Shown here piece by piece: positions 1-6,189 of a stretch of DNA of 8,008 nucleotides; the stretch's first letter is position 1, and every line of letters starts with the position of its first letter. The notes under the pieces are model-generated. The model saw nothing but the letters and a program-made list of their open reading frames with translations, ran no database searches and was not told the origin of the DNA. This stretch comes from Bog-159 sp049520215 (GTDB lineage Bacteria; Acidobacteriota; Terriglobia; Bryobacterales; Bryobacteraceae), in contig JBEKPZ010000482.1 in NCBI GenBank assembly GCA_049520215.1, forward strand, positions 1 to 8,008, in the 5' to 3' direction. The position numbers were made by a program, and so were the translations under genes.

Positions 1-2114
1 GCATGGAAGATATTGCGGGCCCGGCCGTCATCATCAGCCTGGAGAAGAGTGCGCTGACCGAGATCAACATGGAAAACGTGGTCTGCCAACGCGTGCCTGT
101 ATTCGCGTTGCTCCGCGAGAGCGGCAGGCGAGTAGCTGGCCCGGCGAGCATCTATGAAGTGAAGGTCTACTCGCACGGGCTGAATTACTCCGATATCGGC
201 GCCGTACCGCAGACCAGGGACGTGTTTGAAACCGCCTCTTTGAAGGCTCTGCCAGACCCGGTTAAATCCGACCTTCCCGATCTGCCGGCGCGCGACACCT
301 GGGTCAACATTCGCGCACTGGGCGCGAAGGGCGATGGCTCTACGGACGACACCGCAGTGTTCCAGAAGGCCATCGCCGGGAATCGGGCAATCTTTCTGCC
401 TTCGGGTAAGTACGTGGTGACGGACACTATCGCGCTCAAGCCGGACACCGTCTTGATCGGGCTGCATCCCGGCAGCACACAAATCGACTTACTCGACAGG
501 ACGCCCGCCTATCAGGGTGTGGGCGCTCCCAAAGCGCTCATCGAAGCCCCCAGGGACGGCACGAATATCATGATCGGCATCGGTCTTTACACCAACGGCA
601 TCAATCCACGGGCCGTCGCCGCGAAGTGGATGGCCGGCAAAGATTCGATGATGAACGATGTCCGGTTTCTGGGTGGGCATGGCACGAATAAGTTGGACGG
701 CACCCGCGAGAATCCTTACAACAATACGCACACAGCCGATCCGGACTTGAATCGCCGTTGGGACGCGCAGTATCCCAGCCTGTGGGTGACGGATGGCGGC
801 GGTGGGACTTTCTTCGACATCTGGACGCCCAGCACGTTCGCCCAGGCGGGCATGCTGATTTCGAACACTTCCACCGAGGGCCGCGTCTACGAGATGTCGA
901 GCGAGCACCACGTCCGCCACGAAGTCCAGGTGCGCAACGCGTCCAACTGGCAGATCTACGCTCTTCAGACCGAGGAAGAGCGCGGTGAAGGCGGTTTCGC
1001 TCTGCCGCTGGAAATCGACGCGTCCAGTAACATCACGCTGGCGAACTTCCATATTTACCGGGTGATCTCCACCTTCCAGCCGTTCCCCTGGGCCATCAGA
1101 ATTTCGAACTCTAAGAATATCCGCTTCCGCAACGTGCACTGCTACAGCAACAGCAAGGTGTCGTTTGACGCCGCGGTTTACGACCAGACGCACCAGATCG
1201 AAGTCCGGCAGCGCGAGTTCGCCTGGCTCACGGTTTCCGGCAATGCGCCCCAGGCCCGCCCGAGGCCGCCTTCACCGGTGCTGGCGCCCGGCGCGAAAGT
1301 GGAGAGGCTGGCAGGCGGGTTCTACAACATCTCAGGGGGAGCGGTCGATCCCGCCGGCGATTTCTACTTTGTGGATGCGCATTGGCAGCGCATCTACCGG
1401 TGGGCCGCGGCCACGCATCAACTTTCGACCGTCCGCGATAGTCCGCTCGACCCGGTCAACCTGGCCTTCGATAAAGCGGGCGACCTGATGGTGGCATCCT
1501 ACAGTGGCAATGGGACGGTCTACACATTCAAGCCAGGCTCAGCCGAAGAAGAGATCGCGCTGCTGAAGCCGGCGCCTGCGGCGCCACGCCCCGGGATGAC
1601 CCCGGTGCTGGCAGTCGGGGACTGGCGCTTGCGGCTGAATCCCGAATCCGGAGAACCGGCCGCGAGACCTTATCAATACGTTTCTCCGGATGGGACCACG
1701 TTTCTTTCCGCGAGCCAGGATTTCGTCAGTGGTGCAGTGAGTTGGGGCGTCAAGAGCGCCGACTTACTGCGGAGCTTCAGCCTGTCGCCGGCGATTCCAG
1801 GAAAGCCCTTCTACTTGACTGAGGAGGCCGCCGTGCGCACCTGGTCCGCCACGGTGGGCCCGGACGGCAGCCTCTCAAACCTGAAGGTCTTTGCCGAACA
1901 GGGAGGCGAGGGCGTCACAGTGGACCAGCAAGGCAATGTTTACATCGCCGCCGGCCAGATCTATGTATATAACCCCTCCGGCCAGTTGATCGACACCATT
2001 GAGGTTCCGGAGCGGCCGCTACAAGTGGTGTTTGGCGGAAAGGATCGGCGGACCCTCTTTATCCCGGCACGCACGTCGCTGTACTCGGTCCGCGCCAGAG
2101 TCAGGGGAGAGTAG
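1..2114 (+). CDS. Pectate-lyase-superfamily (GH55-like) beta-helix protein with C-terminal beta-propeller, 5' partial
   Basis: The reading frame is open to the left edge, and the first Met codon (position 3) is probably internal. Numbering from it gives 703 residues. Residues 8-60 read like the tail of an earlier beta-helix. Residues 101-117 (VNIRALGAKGDGSTDDT) are the classic start of a Pectate_lyase_3 domain, followed by helix rungs to about residue 400. GH55-type glucanases and related proteins carry two such helices, so the first copy is probably outside the window. Residues ~430-700 contain propeller-like repeats of the SMP-30/NHL kind (GGAVDPAGDFYFVDAHW at 445, NLAFDKAGDLMVASYSGNG at 486, GVTVDQQGNVYIAA at 637). 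The likely role is an extracytoplasmic polysaccharide-binding or -degrading protein. Substrate and catalytic residues cannot be assigned. The signal peptide, if any, lies upstream. The stop TAG overlaps the start of the next (decayed) gene by one base, suggesting a former operon. Confidence 0.82.
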   Translation, partial: MEDIAGPAVIISLEKSALTEINMENVVCQRVPVFALLRESGRRVAGPASIYEVKVYSHGLNYSDIGAVPQTRDVFETASLKALPDPVKSDLPDLPARDTWVNIRALGAKGDGSTDDTAVFQKAIAGNRAIFLPSGKYVVTDTIALKPDTVLIGLHPGSTQIDLLDRTPAYQGVGAPKALIEAPRDGTNIMIGIGLYTNGINPRAVAAKWMAGKDSMMNDVRFLGGHGTNKLDGTRENPYNNTHTADPDLNRRWDAQYPSLWVTDGGGGTFFDIWTPSTFAQAGMLISNTSTEGRVYEMSSEHHVRHEVQVRNASNWQIYALQTEEERGEGGFALPLEIDASSNITLANFHIYRVISTFQPFPWAIRISNSKNIRFRNVHCYSNSKVSFDAAVYDQTHQIEVRQREFAWLTVSGNAPQARPRPPSPVLAPGAKVERLAGGFYNISGGAVDPAGDFYFVDAHWQRIYRWAAATHQLSTVRDSPLDPVNLAFDKAGDLMVASYSGNGTVYTFKPGSAEEEIALLKPAPAAPRPGMTPVLAVGDWRLRLNPESGEPAARPYQYVSPDGTTFLSASQDFVSGAVSWGVKSADLLRSFSLSPAIPGKPFYLTEEAAVRTWSATVGPDGSLSNLKVFAEQGGEGVTVDQQGNVYIAAGQIYVYNPSGQLIDTIEVPERPLQVVFGGKDRRTLFIPARTSLYSVRARVRGE

Positions 2115-2541
2115 TGAATCGACGTGAATTCTCCAAGAAGCTGACCATGGTGGGGCGGCGCGCGGAGAGGGCTATGGTTGGGGCGCCACGCTGCCCGCAC
2201 ACGCTATTCGCAGTCTCTTTGGCTTTCGCGAAATAGCGTGGAGCGGAGGGGACCAATTCGATCTGGGCCCGAATATCCCCGACGACCTTACCGGCGAAGG
2301 CAAATCCTTCCGGCTTGGTAACCTGCATTTCCGCGGGCGGCGCTTTGACCTGCGATATAGCCAGGTGGCCGAAGGAGAGTTCCACACAACTTTGACGATG
2401 GCGGAGAAAGCTGGAGGGGTTCGGGTCGCCAAGGAAGCGGGACACGATGTGTCTGTGCAGGCGGCCGGCACCACCGTTGCCTTCCGGGTCAAGAACCACG
2501 CCTTGTATCGGGGTTCGGCCGGCTGGAAGGAGTGGATATAA
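2114..2541 (+). pseudogene. Remnant of exported glycoside-hydrolase-like gene (internal deletion plus frameshift)
   Basis: A GTG start at 2114 overlaps the preceding TAG stop and has a purine-rich GGGGAG about 5 bases upstream. It begins (M)NRREFSKKLTMVG, the typical opening of a Tat-exported protein. This frame has no hydrophobic segment and stops at 2234-2236 after 40 codons. From about 2150 a different frame is open to TAA at 2539-2541 and reads as a real protein C-terminus: GYGWGATLPAHAIRSLFGFRE, then DQFDLGPNIPDDL, GNLHFRGRRFDLRY and a beta-rich tail ending GWKEWI. That frame has no start codon of its own that would give a sensible protein. The simplest reading is that the start and end of one large exported enzyme survive, with the body deleted and the frame lost near 2150. 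The C-terminal pattern resembles the terminal beta-sandwich of large glycoside hydrolases; that assignment is from memory and tentative. A sequencing error could explain the frameshift but not the missing body. Confidence 0.6.
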
Positions 2542-2542
2542 T
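2514..2542 (+). promoter_or_regulatory. Candidate sigma70-type promoter for the dienelactone hydrolase gene
   Basis: A perfect TATAAT lies at 2537-2542, overlapping the TAA that ends the upstream remnant. This is notable in GC-rich DNA. The hexamer 17 bases upstream is TTCGGC (2514-2519), a poor -35 match. The start codon of the downstream gene is 48 bases beyond the -10 box, preceded by AGGAGG. The placement fits, but no start site is shown by sequence alone. Confidence 0.35.
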
Positions 2543-2590
2543 AGCCTCATGCCGCGCGGCTCCGTGCCACTGCGGCGCTGAGGAGGGACT

Positions 2591-3454
2591 ATGTGCGATC
2601 AAGACCATTTTGAAAACGATCGGCAAGACTACGAAGCTCGCGGTTTGGTGACACGTAAGCAGTTCGGCTTAATGTTGGGAGCAGGCGTTGCGATGATGTT
2701 GCCAAGAGCCGCCAACGCGGTTGCAGTGACCGAAACCGACGTGACCGTCACGACGCCGGACGGGGCGGCGGACTGCTATTTCGTGCATCCGGCAAGCGGC
2801 ACAGCCCCCGGAGTCCTGGTATGGCCAGATATCTTCGGGCTGCGGCCGGCGTTCCGCCAAATGGCCAAACGGCTTGCCGAGTCGGGGTATGCGGTGCTCG
2901 TGGTGAATCCATTCTACCGTGTCAAGAAAGCCCCGACCGCGGAAGCCGGCGGTGCAACTCCAATCCAGGATTTGATGCCGCTCGCGCGAGCTTTGAATGA
3001 GACGACTCACATGACCGATGCGAAAGCGTTCGTCGGGTGGCTGGACGGGCAAAAATCGGTTGCCAAAGACCGGAAGATCGGCACGCAGGGCTATTGCATG
3101 GGAGGCCCGATTGCGTTTCGCACCGCAGCCGCTGTCCCCGATCGCGTCGGAGCCGTCGCCTCGTTTCATGGCGGCGGGCTGGTGACCGATGCGCCAAACA
3201 GTCCGCACCTTCAGGCCGCGAAATCGAAAGCGCAGTTTCTCATCGCGATCGCGGAGAATGACGACCAGCGGTCGCCCAATGACAAGACGGTCCTCAAGGA
3301 GACGTTTGCTAAGGCCAGCCTGCCTGCGGAAATCGAAGTGTACGCTGGCGCCGCGCATGGCTGGTGCCCTCCCGATTCGCGGGTCTACAACGAGCCACAG
3401 GCCGAGAAGGCATGGGGCCGCTTGCTCGTGTTATACGGAAAAGCGTTGGCCTGA
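2591..3454 (+). CDS. Exported dienelactone hydrolase family protein (alpha/beta hydrolase)
   Basis: This is a 287-residue protein. The ATG has a full AGGAGG (2581-2586) four bases upstream, which fixes the start. Residues 1-20 are polar and charged, then TRKQFGLMLGAGVAMML (21-37) and AANA (40-43) form an export signal. It looks like a Tat signal with Arg-Lys instead of twin Arg, with cleavage probably after residue 43. The rest is a dienelactone hydrolase fold. The nucleophile elbow is GYCMGG with Cys169, the likely acid is Asp224 or Asp225 in AENDDQ, and the base is His256 in AGAAHGWC. WPDIFG (78-83) occupies the place where the Pseudomonas enzyme has its active-site Glu36 region, so Asp80 may replace that Glu. 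The family hydrolyses lactones or esters such as dienelactone, but exported members often have other, unknown substrates. No chlorocatechol-pathway genes lie nearby, so a role in aromatic degradation is not supported. It looks monocistronic, because a palindrome array follows. Confidence 0.9.
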   Translation: MCDQDHFENDRQDYEARGLVTRKQFGLMLGAGVAMMLPRAANAVAVTETDVTVTTPDGAADCYFVHPASGTAPGVLVWPDIFGLRPAFRQMAKRLAESGYAVLVVNPFYRVKKAPTAEAGGATPIQDLMPLARALNETTHMTDAKAFVGWLDGQKSVAKDRKIGTQGYCMGGPIAFRTAAAVPDRVGAVASFHGGGLVTDAPNSPHLQAAKSKAQFLIAIAENDDQRSPNDKTVLKETFAKASLPAEIEVYAGAAHGWCPPDSRVYNEPQAEKAWGRLLVLYGKALA

Positions 3455-3463
3455 CCACTGCTA

Positions 3464-3571
3464 TGTGGGGCCGGCTGGCAGCCGGCGCGGCGGTTGGCTA
3501 CCGCCGCCGTCTGGCGCGCGCGCGGCAGTTGGCCGATTGACAATGGCCGCAGCTTGCCAAGCTGCCCCACA
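3464..3571. repeat. Array of short palindromes bounded by TGTGGGGC / GCCCCACA
   Basis: The 108-bp element starts with TGTGGGGC (3464-3471) and ends with its exact reverse complement (3564-3571). Inside are consecutive palindromes. One is GCCGGCTG-G-CAGCCGGC (3470-3486), a perfect 8-bp stem. The next is GCGGCGGT-TGGCT-ACCGCCGC (3487-3507), also 8 bp. A GC-alternating stretch lies near 3513-3524. Then comes GGCC-g-ATTG-A-CAAT-GGCC (3531-3548), with one bulge, and CAGCTTG-C-CAAGCTG (3550-3564), a 7-bp stem. Several centres share TGGC or TTGNCAA. It fills the gap between two same-strand genes and ends 33 bases before the next start. It resembles REP/BIME-type or MITE-like intergenic repeats. No T-tract follows, so it is not a standard intrinsic terminator. 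Confidence 0.75.
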
Positions 3572-3604
3572 AAGGCGCCCTGCCTTTGTGATAGATTTGC
3601 GCTC

Positions 3605-4747
3605 ATGCGGATTCTTTTCGTCTTCTGTCTGGTCGCATCGTGGGTGGCCGGCGCGAGTTTGCCGACCGCGGCTCCGGAGCAGGCTGGTTTCTCCCGCGAT
3701 CGCCTGAACCGGATTAACACCGTGATCGAGGAACATATCGCCACTGGCCGGCTGAACGGTGCTTCCGGCCTCATCGCGCGCAACGGCAAGGTCGTCTTCC
3801 GGGAGACTTGGGGTGCTTATAAGCCCGACACCATCGTGCGTATGTACTCGATGACCAAGGCCATCACCGGCGTCGCCGCCATGATTCTTTACGAAGAGGG
3901 CACCGTCCCCGCCGACCATCCCATCACGGTCCGCGACTTGTTCCGGCACACGACTGGCCTCGACTACGCGGGACCGAAGGATGAAAACGGCGAACCGGCG
4001 TACAAGAAGCTGGGCGTGGAGGGCGGAAACGGGTGGGTGTCTTTCGATTTGGCCGAAGCGGTACGGCGTCTGGCCACCGCCCCTTTGAACCATCAGCCCG
4101 GCACCACGTTTCACTACGGCTTCTCGATCGACGTGCTGGGCCGTCTCGTGGAGGTCCTCTCCGGCAAACCGCTCGACCAGTTTTTCGAAGAGCGGATTTT
4201 CCGTCCGCTCGGCATGAAGGATACGGCCTTCTTCGTGCCGGAAGAAAAATGGAATCGTCTGGCAGTGTTGTACACGCCCAAGAAAGGCGGCGGCATCGAA
4301 CCGTACACCGGCGGAGCGCAAGAGAACTACAAGAAGAAGCCGACGCTGCTATTAGGCGGAGCGGGTTCGGTATCGACTCTCGACGACTATGCGCGATTCG
4401 TTACCATGCTGCTGAACGATGGCGAGCTCGAAGGCGTGCGCATTCTCGGCCGCAAGTCGGTCGAACTCATGCGGAGCGATCACCTCGGCACCCTCGCACG
4501 CACCGGCGGCATGCCGGGGGAAGGCTACGGTTTCGGCTTGACGTTTGCCGTGAATCTGGGACCTGGCAAGTCGGCGAACGTCGGGTCGGAGGGCGAATAT
4601 AATTGGGGAGGCGCGGCGGGGACCAGTTTCTGGATCGATCCCAAGGAACACATGGTCGGCGTCTTCCTGGTCAATGTGCTGCCCAGTAACGACGTCGTGG
4701 CCGCTGGCCAGTTCAAGAGGCTGGCCTACGAAGCCCTGGTGGATTGA
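3605..4747 (+). CDS. Exported serine hydrolase, beta-lactamase / family VIII esterase fold
   Basis: This is a 380-residue protein from the ATG at 3605. The frame is open further upstream to a TTG at 3494, but that extension runs through the palindrome array, whereas 3605 opens directly with a signal peptide (MRILFVFCLVASWVAGA, cut near residue 17). No Shine-Dalgarno is visible. The fold is Pfam Beta-lactamase (PF00144). SMTK at 82-85 gives nucleophile Ser82 and Lys85. HYGFSIDVLGRLVE (170-183) holds catalytic Tyr171. WGGAAGT (334-340) takes the place of the KTG box. Class C beta-lactamases have Tyr-x-Asn; here it is Tyr-Gly-Phe, close to the Tyr-Ser-Val form of EstB-like family VIII carboxylesterases, which also have W-G-G. 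An esterase or peptidase-like hydrolase is therefore more likely than a penicillinase. Length fits the family (about 380-430). It probably acts in the periplasm. Hairpins immediately after the stop suggest a single-gene transcript. Confidence 0.9.
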   Translation: MRILFVFCLVASWVAGASLPTAAPEQAGFSRDRLNRINTVIEEHIATGRLNGASGLIARNGKVVFRETWGAYKPDTIVRMYSMTKAITGVAAMILYEEGTVPADHPITVRDLFRHTTGLDYAGPKDENGEPAYKKLGVEGGNGWVSFDLAEAVRRLATAPLNHQPGTTFHYGFSIDVLGRLVEVLSGKPLDQFFEERIFRPLGMKDTAFFVPEEKWNRLAVLYTPKKGGGIEPYTGGAQENYKKKPTLLLGGAGSVSTLDDYARFVTMLLNDGELEGVRILGRKSVELMRSDHLGTLARTGGMPGEGYGFGLTFAVNLGPGKSANVGSEGEYNWGGAAGTSFWIDPKEHMVGVFLVNVLPSNDVVAAGQFKRLAYEALVD

Positions 4748-4761
4748 CGCCGCGTGGCGCA

Positions 4762-4822
4762 GTGGGGCGGGCGCCCTCGCCCGCGGACCGGCGCCCTCGC
4801 CGGTCCACCGGCCGCAGGCCGG
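4762..4822. repeat. Three consecutive GC-rich hairpins (GTGGGGC repeat family)
   Basis: Starting 14 bases after the serine hydrolase stop are three perfect stems. The first, GCGGGCG-CCCT-CGCCCGC (4767-4784), has 7 bp. The second, GGACCGGCG-CCCT-CGCCGGTCC (4785-4806), has 9 bp and the same CCCT loop. The third, CCGGCC-GCA-GGCCGG (4808-4822), has 6 bp. The first 24 bases (4762-4785) are identical to 7840-7863. The flanking GTGGGGC matches the left end of the 3464 element, but a closing GCCCCAC is missing, so this may be a truncated copy. Placed after a stop codon and before a promoter-like region, it could slow 3' decay or aid termination, but no T-run follows. Confidence 0.78.
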
Positions 4823-4868
4823 CAGGATGATCGGCGTCTTCACCGGAGCGGTTTCCGTCAATCAAAAT

Positions 4869-4898
4869 CTAGTTTCCGCTTCTCAGGTCTTATATACT
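4869..4898 (+). promoter_or_regulatory. Candidate promoter in AT-richer leader of the aminotransferase-pckA unit
   Basis: The stretch 4855-4912 is clearly richer in A and T than its surroundings and lies between the hairpin cluster and the aminotransferase start. TATACT at 4893-4898 is a good -10 candidate. No convincing -35 lies 16-18 bases upstream (sequence there is CTAGTTT). About 70 bases of leader would follow, including a small possible hairpin CGGTT...AACCG (4908-4923). The region is the only sensible place for the operon promoter, but the exact boxes are uncertain. Confidence 0.3.
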
Positions 4899-4968
4899 GT
4901 TATTTATCGGTTGCCCAAAACCGGTGCCATCCCGGAATCCATCTATTGCAAAAGGAGTGTATAGACCG

Positions 4969-6189
4969 ATGAGTTTGAGCCAACTAGCAAGGTCCATTTG
5001 CGAGTCGCCCACCCTAAAGCTGAACGAAACCGCCGCGTTGCTGCGGGACAAGGGCGAACCAGTCATCCACCTGGGAGGCGGCGAGCCCAAAAGCAAAACG
5101 CCCATCGACGCCATCGTGAGCTGCTCGTCCCTGCTCCAGACCGGCGACGTCAAATACACCCCGGCGGACGGCATCCTTACGCTCAAAAAAGCGATCATCC
5201 GCTACACCGAGGAGCACTACGGCCGCCTGGTGGCGCCGGAGAATGTCATCGTCTCCAGCGGCGCCAAGCAGTCCATCATGGTGCTGCTGCACGCCATCCT
5301 CGATCCCAAGGAGGAAGTCGTCTTCCCCGCGCCATATTGGGTCAGCTATCCCGAGATGATCAAGATCGCGGGTGGCGTGCCCATACCGGTCACCGCCCGC
5401 GACGGCAGCTTCGAGCCAACCGTGGAGGAAATGGCGGAAGCTGTCGGGCCGTACACCAAGGCTGTCATCCTGAACAGCCCCAACAACCCCTCCGGCGTGG
5501 TGTACTCGGACGAGTTCGTGGCGGGCGTGGTCGAGATGTGCGAGAAGCGCAACTTGTACCTGATCATGGACGACACCTATAACCGGCTCATCTTCGACGG
5601 CCGCACGCCCACCAACTGTTACCACTTTACCCAGGTACACAATCTCAACCTCTCCAAACTAGTGGTCATCAATTGCGTGTCGAAGATGTACGCTATGACG
5701 GGTTTCCGCATCGGCTGGGCGGTCGGCGGCAAAGAGATCGTGCGCGCCATGACCAACATCCAGTCGCAGGAAACGTCCGGGCCAGCCGCGCCTTCGCAGT
5801 GGGCCGCGGTCGGCGCGCTCAACGGCGTGCAGTCGTCCATCGAGAGCCTGCGGCTCACGCTCGAAAACAACCGCAACGTGATGATGACCCGCCTGGGCGC
5901 TTTCGACGGCGTGAAAGTGGTGAAGCCCGGCGGCACCTTCTATTGCTTCCCGGATTTCAGCGCCTACGAGAAGGACTCCCAGAAACTATCCCGCCTGCTG
6001 CTCGACAAGGTGCGGGTGGTCACTGTTCCCGGCCGCGAGTTCGGCATGGAAGGCCACCTGCGGCTCAGTTTCTGCGGAACCGTGAAGGAGATCACCGAAG
6101 GCGTAGAACGCATCAAGTGGGCGCTCGATCCGCACGCGCCCAATGAACTTTTCCTGGGCGGCCGCAGACTGGTGAGGGACTGGCGATGA
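4969..6189 (+). CDS. Pyridoxal-phosphate class I aminotransferase, probable aspartate aminotransferase
   Basis: This is a 406-residue protein. ATG at 4969 was chosen over the in-frame GTG at 4924 because AAGGAG (4952-4957) sits 11 bases upstream and homologues begin near this point. It is a class I/II fold-type I aminotransferase. GGGEP lies at 36-40 and SSGAKQ at 96-101 in the cofactor-phosphate region. NSPNNPSG (169-176) is present, as are Asp201 and Tyr204 in MDDTYN for the pyridine nitrogen and O3'. SKMYAMTGFRIGW (238-250) holds the Schiff-base Lys239 and phosphate-binding Arg247. HLRLSF (363-368) contains Arg365, which binds the substrate alpha-carboxylate. These motifs match the AspB-like (subgroup I-gamma) aspartate aminotransferases, which convert aspartate and 2-oxoglutarate to oxaloacetate and glutamate. 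Aromatic or other amino-acid specificity cannot be excluded from motifs. The stop overlaps the pckA start (ATGA), so the two are surely co-translated. The product would be cytoplasmic; no signal is seen. Confidence 0.92.
   Translation: MSLSQLARSICESPTLKLNETAALLRDKGEPVIHLGGGEPKSKTPIDAIVSCSSLLQTGDVKYTPADGILTLKKAIIRYTEEHYGRLVAPENVIVSSGAKQSIMVLLHAILDPKEEVVFPAPYWVSYPEMIKIAGGVPIPVTARDGSFEPTVEEMAEAVGPYTKAVILNSPNNPSGVVYSDEFVAGVVEMCEKRNLYLIMDDTYNRLIFDGRTPTNCYHFTQVHNLNLSKLVVINCVSKMYAMTGFRIGWAVGGKEIVRAMTNIQSQETSGPAAPSQWAAVGALNGVQSSIESLRLTLENNRNVMMTRLGAFDGVKVVKPGGTFYCFPDFSAYEKDSQKLSRLLLDKVRVVTVPGREFGMEGHLRLSFCGTVKEITEGVERIKWALDPHAPNELFLGGRRLVRDWR

Noticed and set aside
2101..2550. Minus-strand open frame of 149 codons across the decayed gene
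   Set aside because: The + strand reads as a recognisable enzyme C-terminus here, whereas the antisense product is low-complexity and Arg/Pro-rich.
3494..3604. N-terminal extension of the serine hydrolase from a TTG
   Set aside because: It is encoded inside the palindrome array and would bury the clear signal peptide that begins at 3605.
3461..4321. Minus-strand open frame of 286 codons opposite the serine hydrolase
   Set aside because: Shadow of a certain gene; it also runs through the palindrome array and has no start signal or recognisable domain.
4754..4972. Small + strand open frame between the serine hydrolase and the aminotransferase
   Set aside because: It consists of translated hairpin repeats (Arg/Pro/Gly-rich), has no ribosome binding site, and overlaps the promoter-like region.
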